Source of the DNA: Clostridiaceae bacterium
GTDB taxonomy: Bacteria > Bacillota > Clostridia > Lachnospirales > Lachnospiraceae
Length of the DNA: 64,000 nt
Assembly (NCBI GenBank): GCA_902362725.1
Contig: CABIXM010000009.1
Coordinates: forward strand, 1-64,000
Direction: 5' to 3'
The translations under genes were made by a program, and so were the position numbers. The notes under the pieces are model-generated. The model made no database searches. It saw only the letters and a program-made list of their open reading frames with translations, and had not been told where the DNA came from. Below are positions 8,991 through 17,133 of this stretch, one piece after another (within the stretch, counting starts at the first letter, position 1; the number at the start of each line of letters is the position of its first letter).

Positions 8991-9019
8991 ATACTATACC
9001 CATAGGGGTATAAAGTCAA
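8991..9019 (-). promoter_or_regulatory. ATPase promoter with CsoR-type operator in its spacer
   Basis: On the minus strand TTGACT (9019-9014), a 17-base spacer and TAGTAT (8996-8991). The near-palindrome TATACCCATAGGGGTATA (8995-9012) fills the spacer. TACCC-N2-GGGGTA is the form of operator bound by CsoR-family metal repressors, so a repressor would cover the promoter. A CsoR protein with an intact C-H-C triad is encoded at 18436-18711. Confidence 0.6.
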
Positions 9020-9068
9020 TACCAAAAATAAAAAATGTACATTTGAAAAATTCCCATTTCCAAGATCA

Positions 9069-9122
9069 GGAAGCGAGGGGCCGGAGGTTTGCTTACACGT
9101 TAGTGTCCGGCCCCTCGCTTCC
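9069..9122 (-). terminator. Perfect 17-bp stem between the regulator and ATPase genes
   Basis: A 17-bp perfect inverted repeat (9069-9085/9106-9122) with a 20-base loop, GC-rich and directly after the stop of the PRD regulator. It is probably that gene's terminator, but no immediate U-tract follows (T5 comes about 15 bases later on the minus strand), so it may instead be a 3'-end stabiliser or protein site. Confidence 0.5.
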
Positions 9123-9145
9123 GTCCATCCTAAATACGAACCCCA

Positions 9146-11149
9146 CTAGAAAGCTTCCTCATTTTCCACGTTTAACAGATATTCTTCAAAGATCTCGCTT
9201 AATCGAGCAGTCTCAGAAGCTGGAATTGCGATAGAAAAAGTATTGTTAAAAGATTGAATATTTTTTTCAACAATTGCAAAAATGTGCTCCTGTAAATTAC
9301 TCATAGAGGCCAGTTTCTTATATGCAAGAGGTTCATTACGAATAACACGTTCAATCATAAAAGCACAATGAAATAAATACTTAATTAAAAGAGAGTAGGA
9401 AATAGGTAGTTCCAATTGCTGGCAGATGGATACCAGGCTGGGATAAATATTTTCAACAGCTTTATGGCAATCCAGAAAAACCAGGGAATTGGAAAGAACC
9501 TCCATGATTTCCTTATCCTGGAAAGAATTCACAGGATTCGCTTTGCTGGATAATTCTGTAGATTGCACCATATCCACATGGAAAGAAGAAGACTCCATCT
9601 GCTCTATAACATGAAAAATAAGAGGAAGAGACAGCGGAAAGAGAATGGTGATATAATCGGCGGCCTCTTTTCTAACCCGTGCAACTATGTCAAATGGAAA
9701 GGTATCATCAACAATTAAAAGAATACCGTTTCCGGAATCTATTTCCCGTGCCTTTTGATACAGAAGAGAGAGCATGGCCTCTTCATCGACAGCCTTGGGA
9801 AAATCAATATAAAAACAGGAAATGGAGTATTTGAAGCTGTTAATATAAATAGCGTGTTTTTCCGCAATGCTTTCACCGTAGCTGGCTAAAAGGATGGGAA
9901 GGACAGAACATTCAGAAGATACGTCGGTATTTTCGGAAGGCTCTGATTGCAATAAAAATCCATTGGTATCAATTTTATTTTCCAGTAAACGCAAGTAATA
10001 ATCATTTTCTGTTCCTGGTATAAAAAAGAGGCTCTTTTCTTTTATGAGCTGGGAAATATTTTTTATACAGGTAAAGGAGTCGGTGCAACCGTCTAAGCTG
10101 TTTAAAAAATTTGCAGACAGGCAATGTAAATTAATAGATAACAGGTCAGAGTGCTGGAGCTGACAGTTGGAAATACATTGCCGTAATTCAGCGTACACAT
10201 CATCTAAGGTATTAGCCTGATAGGCGCAGAAATATTCCAACAGATATACCGGAAATTCCAGATTTTTTTGAAGAAAATTACATTCTCTCTGGGATAAAAA
10301 AAGAATCCATTCCATTTTCTCTTTATAAGTCAGAGCAGGATACTCAGGAATCGCGATGGAGTAGGGCTTAAAATCAGCGGGAATATCCTGAGAATCTGCA
10401 GAGTGCCATAACAAAATAAGTGAGAGCGCAAAATGATTCCGGTACGAATCACGGAGCAGATAACGGATAAAGGCAACAAACTGCAGCTGCATTTGGGCAT
10501 CATTACAAAGCCATTGACATGCATCCAGGATACAGGTAACGGGATTGGAGTTAAGATGCTTTTCATGTATCCGTGTAATCAGATTCTGATAGGTCTGAAA
10601 CTGTAAAATAAAGTCTTCGGCAGACAATTTTATATAATTCAGATTTAGCTGTGCCGTGAACTGTTTATCAAGTATGCTATAGAGCAGCTCCAGCGATACA
10701 CCGGACTTTGAATGAACCAAAGTAACAGGGTTGGATAAGGGCGTTTTCAGCCTGTGTAAAACAGTGGTCCAGAAATCATACAGGGTTTCATTTTCAGAAA
10801 AACCGGGATATTTCAGCAGCGAGGAAAAAGGCTCCTTATTTTGTCTGATGTCGAGATAATCCCAGATAGATTTATCTTTTGAAATAGTAGAAGGGATATA
10901 TCTGTCAGGGTAATATTTTTCGAGCACTTCACGGCTTAAATATAAAGTAGGACGCCCTTTCAGTTTAATGAGTGTATTTTGTTTCCAGTGTGAATTCAGA
11001 ATCCTGGAAACATTGGATCGTTCCATAGAAAAGTCAATACTTATGGAAAAAGCATCTGCGTGCGAAATGTCGTAAGAAGAGTCCTTCAGAAGAAATTCGG
11101 TATTCTGAAAAATGAATGATAAAATGAGTTCTTCCTTATTTGATTTCAT
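9146..11149 (-). CDS. Degenerate LevR/ManR-like PRD transcriptional regulator
   Basis: A 667-residue protein with the LevR plan in order: an N-terminal helix-turn-helix (about 1-75), an AAA-like region (about 110-350), an EIIA-Man-like domain (about 410-520) and a C-terminal PRD (about 555-660). The AAA region keeps the fold (CILDACQWL Walker-B-like; IPEYPAL; YQANTLDDVYAEL in place of YPGNIRQL). It lacks a Walker A motif (VHSKSGVSLEL instead) and has no GAFTGA loop, so it should not drive sigma-54. In the EIIA domain the phosphorylated His is Tyr (LLASYGESIAE). The PRD keeps HCAFMIERV. It is divergent from the PTS operon it probably controls, whose promoter is sigma-A type. Confidence 0.75.
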   Translation of the reverse strand: MKSNKEELILSFIFQNTEFLLKDSSYDISHADAFSISIDFSMERSNVSRILNSHWKQNTLIKLKGRPTLYLSREVLEKYYPDRYIPSTISKDKSIWDYLDIRQNKEPFSSLLKYPGFSENETLYDFWTTVLHRLKTPLSNPVTLVHSKSGVSLELLYSILDKQFTAQLNLNYIKLSAEDFILQFQTYQNLITRIHEKHLNSNPVTCILDACQWLCNDAQMQLQFVAFIRYLLRDSYRNHFALSLILLWHSADSQDIPADFKPYSIAIPEYPALTYKEKMEWILFLSQRECNFLQKNLEFPVYLLEYFCAYQANTLDDVYAELRQCISNCQLQHSDLLSINLHCLSANFLNSLDGCTDSFTCIKNISQLIKEKSLFFIPGTENDYYLRLLENKIDTNGFLLQSEPSENTDVSSECSVLPILLASYGESIAEKHAIYINSFKYSISCFYIDFPKAVDEEAMLSLLYQKAREIDSGNGILLIVDDTFPFDIVARVRKEAADYITILFPLSLPLIFHVIEQMESSSFHVDMVQSTELSSKANPVNSFQDKEIMEVLSNSLVFLDCHKAVENIYPSLVSICQQLELPISYSLLIKYLFHCAFMIERVIRNEPLAYKKLASMSNLQEHIFAIVEKNIQSFNNTFSIAIPASETARLSEIFEEYLLNVENEEAF

Positions 11150-11192
11150 AAATAGTCACCTGCCCAGTACTGTTGTAGTTACATCTGATTCC

Positions 11193-11221
11193 ATTATAAT
11201 TCTGCAAATTATTTAATTCAA
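11193..11221 (-). promoter_or_regulatory. Promoter of the PRD regulator gene
   Basis: On the minus strand TTGAAT (11221-11216), a 17-base spacer and a perfect TATAAT (11198-11193), about 44 bases before the regulator ATG. Confidence 0.6.
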
Positions 11222-11471
11222 CCGTAAAAAATAGTGTATTTATAGGGCAATTATAAGCACAGAAAGGAATAGACAAGGACAACAGACAGATAAGAGTGTA
11301 ATTAAGAAAAAATGTGTGAAAGAATCAAAGGAGAAAAAAACAATGTATAATTGACGAAACAAAAAACGATAAAGCGATTGGTAGAAATGCATAAAAAAAG
11401 AGGCGAAAAACAAAAAAAATGCACAAAAGCATATTGACACAAAAGGAGAGAGTGTGAAAAGAGTGACAGTA

Positions 11472-11500
11472 TTGACAAAAGACACAGAAAACGCAATAAT
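11472..11500 (+). promoter_or_regulatory. Sigma-A promoter of the PTS operon
   Basis: TTGACA (11472-11477), 17 bases, AATAAT (11495-11500), 39 bases upstream of the EIIA ATG. The near-consensus match argues for housekeeping sigma factor use, unlike the sigma-54 dependent lev operon of Bacillus. Confidence 0.65.
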
Positions 11501-11539
11501 GACATCACAGCGCGCGGTATCGATCGATAAGGAGGATTT

Positions 11540-11968
11540 ATGGTAAGTATTATAATAGCAACTCATGGTAAGCTGGCGGAAGGACTTCTGGATAGTCTGG
11601 AACTTATTACTGGTATGAAAGATAATATCAGAACCTTATCTTTGGAGCGTTCTATGGATGTTACAGAATATGGAAGAATATTAAGTGACACAGTAAAAGA
11701 AATGGATGATTTATCCGGAGTCATTGTGTTTACAGATTTATTTCTTGCAAGTCCATATAACCAGGCGGTATTGGGTTACAGGAATATCGGAAAGGATGAT
11801 AAATATTATGTGGTTTCCGGAGTGAACCTGCCGATGCTGATTGAAGCGGTGAATCTGAGGGCGATGGGAAAGGACATTTCAGAAATCGTTGCAGAGGCCG
11901 TGGAGAACGGAAAAGAGGGAATTCATAATTTTATGGGTGAATATGGACAGAGTTTATCGGTTTCTTAA
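11540..11968 (+). CDS. PTS mannose-family EIIA component
   Basis: A 142-residue cytoplasmic phosphocarrier of the mannose/fructose/sorbose PTS family. It accepts phosphate from HPr on His9 (IIIATHGKLAEG), and the domain also shows the VIVFTDLFLASP segment typical of EIIA-Man. GGAGG precedes the ATG. First gene of a six-gene operon (EIIA, HPS-like, EIIB, EIIB, EIIC, EIID) with spacings from overlap to about 12 bases. Confidence 0.9.
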   Translation: MVSIIIATHGKLAEGLLDSLELITGMKDNIRTLSLERSMDVTEYGRILSDTVKEMDDLSGVIVFTDLFLASPYNQAVLGYRNIGKDDKYYVVSGVNLPMLIEAVNLRAMGKDISEIVAEAVENGKEGIHNFMGEYGQSLSVS

Positions 11969-11979
11969 GGAGGAAGGAA

Positions 11980-12603
11980 ATGAAACTTCAGTTGGCATTG
12001 GATTTTTCGGATATGAATGAGAACCTGCGTGTTCTGGAGGAGACAGCAGATCTGGTCGATATTATAGAATATGGAACAGGAGCTCTGATTCCAAACGGAT
12101 ATGCCGGATTAAAAGCATTGCGGGAAAGATATCCGGAAAAAACGATTTTATGTGATCAGAAGATTATGGATGGAGGTTATATATTCACAGAACAGCAGGC
12201 TGAATGCGGTGCGGATATCGTAACTGTTCTGGCTGCCGCAGAGGATGAAACGATTATGCTGGCAGTGAAAGCAGCCAGAGAGAAGAAGATAAAAGTAATG
12301 GCAGATCTTTGCGGAGTAAAAGAAAGCCTGAAACGGGCGGAAGAGATAAAAAAGCTTGGCGTGGATTATATATGTGTACATATGGCTACAGACGGTTCCC
12401 ATGAAAAGAGCGGGGCTCCGGTATTACAGAAAATAAGTGACAGACTGGGCAATAAAATCTGTGCAATAGCAGGTTCTGTTACCCCGGAAAAGTGTCGGGA
12501 GATAAAAAAACTGGAACCGGGAATCGTGATTGTCGGAAGTTATATTACGAAAGCTGAAAATTGCCGCAAAGCAGCAGAACAAATAAGAAATGCTTTGAAG
12601 TAA
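11980..12603 (+). CDS. 3-hexulose-6-phosphate synthase / 3-keto-L-gulonate-6-P decarboxylase-like
   Basis: A 207-residue member of the OMP-decarboxylase-like suprafamily, which uses a DxKxxD metal/acid-base motif; here it is DQKIMD. The following segment (CGADIVTVLAAAEDETI, VDYICVH) resembles hexulose-6-phosphate synthase more than UlaD/SgbH. Such enzymes either condense formaldehyde with ribulose-5-P (or the reverse) or decarboxylate 3-keto-gulonate-6-P. Its place inside a PTS operon, after AAGGAGG and 11 bases from EIIA, suggests it acts on the phosphorylated sugar or sugar acid the PTS brings in. Neither the UlaE/UlaF partners nor an adjacent phospho-3-hexuloisomerase is present, so the pathway is incomplete here. 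Confidence 0.8.
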   Translation: MKLQLALDFSDMNENLRVLEETADLVDIIEYGTGALIPNGYAGLKALRERYPEKTILCDQKIMDGGYIFTEQQAECGADIVTVLAAAEDETIMLAVKAAREKKIKVMADLCGVKESLKRAEEIKKLGVDYICVHMATDGSHEKSGAPVLQKISDRLGNKICAIAGSVTPEKCREIKKLEPGIVIVGSYITKAENCRKAAEQIRNALK

Positions 12604-12615
12604 CAGAGGTGTAAA

Positions 12616-13092
12616 ATGGATAAAATAGGATTGGCAAGGATAGATGACAGATTGATACATGGACAGGTAATGTCTTCCTGGCTGGGATATGTAGGAAGTA
12701 AAGAGATTATCATAGTAGACGATGAACTTTACAGTGATGAATTTACAAAATCCATTATATTGATTTCCACATCGAAGAGCATTAATGTGTCAATTTATGA
12801 TATAGACGGCGGAGTGGAGTTCCTGAAAAACACAGAAAAGAGAAATCTGTTGTTACTTGCAAAAAGTCCTGTTACATTTTATCGGATGCTTCAAAAAGGA
12901 ATTGAAATAGGAAAAATTAATCTGGGCGGAATGGTAGCGGCTAAGAACCGTACAAAACTGTATAAGAACATAGCCATTTCGGAATATGAAAGGCAGATAT
13001 TAAAGAAAATAATGGAGATGGGAGTCAATATTTATATTCAGATTGTTCCGGATGAGAAAGCTATTTCATTGACGTCAGTATTAGGAAGGTGA
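12616..13092 (+). CDS. PTS mannose-family EIIB component, first copy
   Basis: A 158-residue EIIB of the mannose/fructose/sorbose family. The phosphorylated residue is His15 in RIDDRLIHGQVMSSW, followed by IIIVDDE and the conserved INLGGM. It takes phosphate from EIIA and passes it to the sugar in the membrane complex. It is clearly diverged from the EIIB that follows directly, so this is an old paralog rather than a recent tandem copy. Confidence 0.9.
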   Translation: MDKIGLARIDDRLIHGQVMSSWLGYVGSKEIIIVDDELYSDEFTKSIILISTSKSINVSIYDIDGGVEFLKNTEKRNLLLLAKSPVTFYRMLQKGIEIGKINLGGMVAAKNRTKLYKNIAISEYERQILKKIMEMGVNIYIQIVPDEKAISLTSVLGR

Positions 13093-13097
13093 TTAGT

Positions 13098-13577
13098 ATG
13101 TTTGAAATTGCACTGGTCAGAATTGACGAACGCCTGATTCACGGACAGGTTATGTCGGCGTGGATACAGTACGCAAACAGCCATCATATCATAATTGTGG
13201 ATGATGCAACGGCAAAAGATCCATTTTTGAAAATGATTCTGAGCGCGGCGGTGCCGGGAAATTTAAAGGTAGACATTACAACAGTTGAGGACGCAAAGAA
13301 TGTATTGGAAAAAGCGGATGACAGAGTTGTGATTCTTGTAAAAAAACCGGAGCCTCTGGTGAAAATGGTAGAATCAGGAGCGATAAAGCCGGAAAAAGTG
13401 ATACTGGGAGGAATGAGCTCCATTGCAGGAAGAGAGCGTTTATACAAGAGCATCTATGCATCGAAAGAAGAGTTGACGCAATTAAAGGAACTACAGGCAT
13501 CGGGAATCAATGTGGTTGTGCAGGTTGTCCCGAATGATATGGAAACGAATTTAAAACAGATGTTAGGAGGAGAATGA
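13098..13577 (+). CDS. PTS mannose-family EIIB component, second copy
   Basis: A 159-residue EIIB with active His in VRIDERLIHGQVMSAW, then IIIVDDA and VILGGMSS. ATG 13098 is chosen over the in-frame GTG 13089 because AGGAAGGTGA lies just upstream; the GTG would overlap the previous stop. Only one EIIC and one EIID follow, so both EIIB proteins probably serve one membrane complex, or one has a regulatory role toward the PRD regulator. Confidence 0.9.
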   Translation: MFEIALVRIDERLIHGQVMSAWIQYANSHHIIIVDDATAKDPFLKMILSAAVPGNLKVDITTVEDAKNVLEKADDRVVILVKKPEPLVKMVESGAIKPEKVILGGMSSIAGRERLYKSIYASKEELTQLKELQASGINVVVQVVPNDMETNLKQMLGGE

Positions 13578-13578
13578 T

Positions 13579-14349
13579 ATGCAAATAAATCTGATTCAGG
13601 CATTTTTAATCGGTCTGGTATATTATCTGGGAATCAATGGAACACCGTGGCTTACGATGTTAGGTTCGACAAGTCTGATGCGTCCGATGGTGTGTGGAAC
13701 GCTGGTGGGACTTATTCTGGGCGATCCGGTAGCAGGGTGTACAATCGGAGCGGCTATTAACCTGCCTTATATTGCATGGAATGCGGCAGGAGGAGCGCAG
13801 TCTGTGGATCAGGGACTGGCAGGCACCCTCGGAACAACATTTGCGCTTGCATCCGGAATCAGTGCAAGCGCGGCGATGACCATGGCGATAGCAATCGGAT
13901 TGCTGGGAAATGTGATTTGGATTTTACATCTGACAGTGGACATTATTTTTGCGCATATGGCAGATGATGCAGCAGAAAAGGGAGATATCCACAAAATTGG
14001 CGTTTGGTATAATATGATTTTGCCCCAGGGATTTCTGTTCCTGATTTCGGTAATTCCTGTTATGTTGATTGTATTTTTCGGCACGGACGCCATCAGTGGA
14101 CTTTTAACATCTTTGCCGGAAGGACTGCTGCACGCATTGGAGATGATTGGAGGAGTATTACCTGTATTGGGAATTGCAATGAATTTACGCGCAATTAATA
14201 CAAAGACGGTATTGGTATTTTTCTTACTGGGATATCTGATTTCTATTTATTCTGGAATTTCAATTGTTGCAATTTCACTGTTTGCAGCCATCATTGCATT
14301 TCTGTATATGCAGCTGACAGTTAAAGAGAAGGGGGAAGATAACGTATGA
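13579..14349 (+). CDS. PTS mannose-family EIIC permease
   Basis: A 256-residue, highly hydrophobic EIIC (sorbose/mannose type) with many membrane helices and the conserved segments GTLVGLILGDPVAGCTIGAA and AAGGAQSVDQGLAGTLGT. With EIID it forms the sugar channel. It starts one base after the second EIIB stop and overlaps EIID by four bases (ATGA), so the pair is translationally coupled. Confidence 0.9.
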   Translation: MQINLIQAFLIGLVYYLGINGTPWLTMLGSTSLMRPMVCGTLVGLILGDPVAGCTIGAAINLPYIAWNAAGGAQSVDQGLAGTLGTTFALASGISASAAMTMAIAIGLLGNVIWILHLTVDIIFAHMADDAAEKGDIHKIGVWYNMILPQGFLFLISVIPVMLIVFFGTDAISGLLTSLPEGLLHALEMIGGVLPVLGIAMNLRAINTKTVLVFFLLGYLISIYSGISIVAISLFAAIIAFLYMQLTVKEKGEDNV

Positions 14350-15182
14350 GTAGCGAATTAAAGGAAAATGGTCTGGTTACCAAAAAAGATTTAAGAAGCA
14401 TATGGCTGCATTGGGAGATGTTTATTGCATCAAACTTTAATTATGAACGCTATTTTGCTACAGGATTGATTTACACGCTTACTCCGGTCCTTAAAAAATT
14501 TTATGGAGATGATAAGGAGAGAATGGTAAAAGCGCTGAAGAGACATATGCAGTTCTTCAATATCGAGTGTAACTTCGGCTGCTCGGTCATTGGTCTGGTA
14601 GTCGCGCTGGAGGAAGAAAAAAGTAAAAATGATGAAGCGATTCCGGATGAGATGATTACAGGCGTAAAAAATGGATTGATGGGACCGATGGCGGGAATTG
14701 GCGATACATTGTGGCAGGGAACATTGCTGCCGATTCTTCTGTCCCTGACATTACCATTCGGACAGGAAGGAAATATCGTATTGGGACCGGTTGCATTCTC
14801 TGCTTTACATATAGGAATTATGCTGAGTGTGGGATATACCTTGATCAATTTGGGTTACAGTAAGGGAAGAGAAGGAATTGTGTCCATTCTTCAGGGGCAG
14901 AGTCTGACGAAGGTGATGACGTTTGCACAGACTCTTGGCAGTATTGTAATTGGCGCACTGGCAGCTTCCTGTATCTCACTGTCAACGCCATTGGTATTAC
15001 ATTTAAATGGTGGAGACCTGGCTATTCAGACAGCGGTTTTCGACAAAATTATGTTAGGTATTTTACCGTTGGGCGCAACATTGCTTGTATATAAGCTTTT
15101 AAAGAAAAAAGTGAATCCGAATATGGTTTTGGCGGGAATCATCGTAGTCATTGGCGCGTTGGCATTGCTGGGTGTTTTATAA
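14346..15182 (+). CDS. PTS mannose-family EIID component
   Basis: A 278-residue EIID. It shows the family landmarks: SNFNYERYFATGLIYTLTPVLKK near the N-terminus, RHMQFFNIECNFGCSVIGLV, GLMGPMAGIGDTLWQG, and a C-terminal helical membrane segment. It forms the membrane complex with EIIC. Last gene of the operon, followed by a hairpin terminator. Confidence 0.9.
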   Translation: MSSELKENGLVTKKDLRSIWLHWEMFIASNFNYERYFATGLIYTLTPVLKKFYGDDKERMVKALKRHMQFFNIECNFGCSVIGLVVALEEEKSKNDEAIPDEMITGVKNGLMGPMAGIGDTLWQGTLLPILLSLTLPFGQEGNIVLGPVAFSALHIGIMLSVGYTLINLGYSKGREGIVSILQGQSLTKVMTFAQTLGSIVIGALAASCISLSTPLVLHLNGGDLAIQTAVFDKIMLGILPLGATLLVYKLLKKKVNPNMVLAGIIVVIGALALLGVL

Positions 15183-15202
15183 GATAAAAAAGGATTATAA
15201 AG

Positions 15203-15257
15203 AGAGTTGCCGTGAAACAGAGGAAAATCAAAAATCTGTTCCATGGCAACTCTTTTT
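15203..15257 (+). terminator. Terminator of the PTS operon
   Basis: The stem AGAGTTGCC...GGCAACTCT with an inner ACAG/CTGT extension is followed by TTTTT, starting about 20 bases after the EIID stop. Confidence 0.8.
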
Positions 15258-15302
15258 GCGATAAAAAGGGTGGGGAAATTCAAAACACGAAAATACGAAA
15301 CA

Positions 15303-17026
15303 TTAAAATAAGAAGGTTAAAATTCAAAGTGAATTCTTGATTCATATAAAATATTGTTTTTATAAGACTTAATTCACCTTATATTAGTTTACGAGTGACA
15401 AAAATAGCGCTATAATGAGCTTACAGAAGCTAGTTTTCATGTGTGCAGGCATGAAAAATGGGCATCTGGATGAACGTGCAAGACTAAATTCCACATGCCA
15501 GATTTTTGTAGGATTAAATTCGGCAGTGGATTCCATCTTGCTTACAGCTTTATTTTTTGAGTAACGATGGCTTTAAATTGACCTGGTCAGCAGGTATTTC
15601 CTGAAGACATAATAGTCTGTGAAGTCTGTTATTCAAAAGCATCTTTGACAGCCTGAATGGGGTGCAACCATTCAGGCTGTCTCTCGCTTCGCTGTTGATA
15701 TGGTTCATTAAGATACAGGCATCCCGCTGGGTATAATTATCCAGACTCTGGCCTTTGGGAATTACATACCGGATATATTCATGATTCTTTTCAATCCGTC
15801 CCTTCTGCCAGGAAGAGTTAGGATTACAATAAAAGACCCTGGTACGGATTCCTCCATTTTTATCACATTCTATCCGTTCTGGAAATTGAAATTCCGTACC
15901 ATTATCCGTCAGGATCACAGGAAAGAGTTCACGAAAAACTTTAATGGTAAGCTTTTCTGTCAGATAATCAAACACCTTTATGATCTGCTCCTGTGTTTTT
16001 CCTTGCAGTACAAAAATGAGCATGAGAGAGCAGTTACGGAAAAAGAGGGTCAGAAAAACCTGGTTACTATTATCACGTCCACCTTCCACGGTATCCATTT
16101 CAACAACGGGGACATCCGGATTTGCCTGAATAAACTTCTGAAAATCGTCATAAGTACGGCCTATACGGAACTCCCTGGCAGCCAGACTTATTCTTGTTCC
16201 GGTTTTTCTTGGCTTGCATTTATATCGGACTTTTCGGCGCAGATCCATATTTCTGGCAGTGAATATTCCCTGTTCGATGTAGTTATAAAGTGTTTTTCTG
16301 GAGCATGGGATCTCATGTCCATGAAACGCATAGATATGTGCTAATGACTGTCCCTGGGCAAGCAATGGAGAAATAAGGTCGTCAAGCAGAGCGATGTCGG
16401 CTGCATTCTGATTGATCCCCTGTCTGCACGAAACAAGAAGTTCATGATAGGATCTGTCTACATACTGAGCAATGTAATAGGCCTTGTTTTTATTGCAGGT
16501 ACGCTGCCGTGCACAGTGATTGCAGACATAGGGGCTTTGGAAATAAAGTCGCACTGTGGTTCACGATATTCCGGACAGAGATAGCTGCATTTGGAAACCT
16601 GAAGTCTTACGTTGAAGCAGGACTTACACATTTTCACACAGTCCTTTTCATCACAAAGGAAACGCATGGTACATTCCTTAAAAAGAGCACATCGAAGAGG
16701 CTTTTTCGGATTCTCATCACGGGGTTGAAAAGTACGATATTTTTTAACTTCCTTTGCGATGGTGATGGGATGTTTGCCCAGTTTTCTGGCAATGGCAGCG
16801 AAAGACAATCCATCATTCAATCCTTTTTCAATGTGGATACGCTGACTGGTAGTAAGGTGCTTCTGATCATATGTTTTTTTCTTAGGCATAAATAATCCTC
16901 CTTTGATGGAGAAATCCACTAACCAAAGTAAGCATATCACATTTCGTGTAAGACTAAAATCGGCAGACACGAATTTAAATGGTGAATCACGAATTTACTA
17001 TTTCATTTTACCGGTTAAAATAAGAA
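15303..17026 (-). mobile_element. IS30-family insertion sequence
   Basis: The element holds a frameshifted IS30 transposase on the minus strand. Imperfect terminal inverted repeats are visible: 15315-15344 against 16983-17012, 22 of 30 positions matching, sharing TGAATCA, GAATT and ACT blocks. Immediately outside both ends is the same 12-bp direct repeat TTAAAATAAGAA (15303-15314 and 17015-17026). This would be long for an IS30 target duplication, so the exact ends are uncertain. Subterminal direct repeats (TTAAATTCGGCAG near 15518 and CTAAAATCGGCAG near 16953) may be transposase-binding sites. The left flank between the PTS terminator and the element (15258-15302) holds nothing else. Confidence 0.7.
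15550..16970 (-). pseudogene. IS30-family transposase, frameshifted
   Basis: Two overlapping reading frames make one IS30 transposase. The N-terminal part (start ATG 16889, MPKKKTYDQKHLTTSQRIHIE, with the helix-turn-helix LSFAAIARKLGKHPITIAKEVKK and a Cys cluster) leaves frame at about 16531-16534, a C4 run on the coding strand. The C-terminal part resumes as SPYVCNHCARQRTC and carries the catalytic triad: VVEMDTVEGG (D), LTDNGTEF (D) and KGRIEKNHEYIR (E). One extra base in the C4 run would restore a single protein, so a one-base deletion is the simple reading. A programmed -1 frameshift is possible but there is no classic slippery heptamer. Confidence 0.8.
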
Positions 17027-17032
17027 AACCTC

Positions 17033-17061
17033 TTGACTTAAACTATACTTTAAGGTATAAA
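17033..17061 (+). promoter_or_regulatory. Promoter of the DUF362 gene
   Basis: TTGACT (17033-17038), 17 bases, TATAAA (17056-17061). It begins 6 bases past the right-hand direct repeat of the IS, so the gene keeps a complete promoter outside the element. Confidence 0.65.
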
Positions 17062-17133
17062 ATAAAGCCAAACCAGGGCATATCTACCCTACAGCAATAT
17101 CGATTAAAAGCACTTATAAAGGAGAATTTCAAC

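Larger units (their letters stand above)
11150..11539. other. 390-bp AT-rich divergent control region of the PTS operon
   Basis: No gene fits here. It holds promoters for both sides (listed separately), a long purine-rich stretch on the plus strand (about 11320-11460) and two near-identical ATTGACA-containing segments (11433-11442 and 11471-11480). No -24/-12 sigma-54 promoter (TGGCAC-N5-TTGC) was found. Binding sites for the divergent regulator probably lie here, but none could be singled out. Confidence 0.55.

Noticed and set aside
11150..11539. Sigma-54 promoter for the PTS operon
   Set aside because: No TGGCAC-N5-TTGC element was found and a near-consensus sigma-A promoter is present. 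The regulator also lacks GAFTGA and Walker A.
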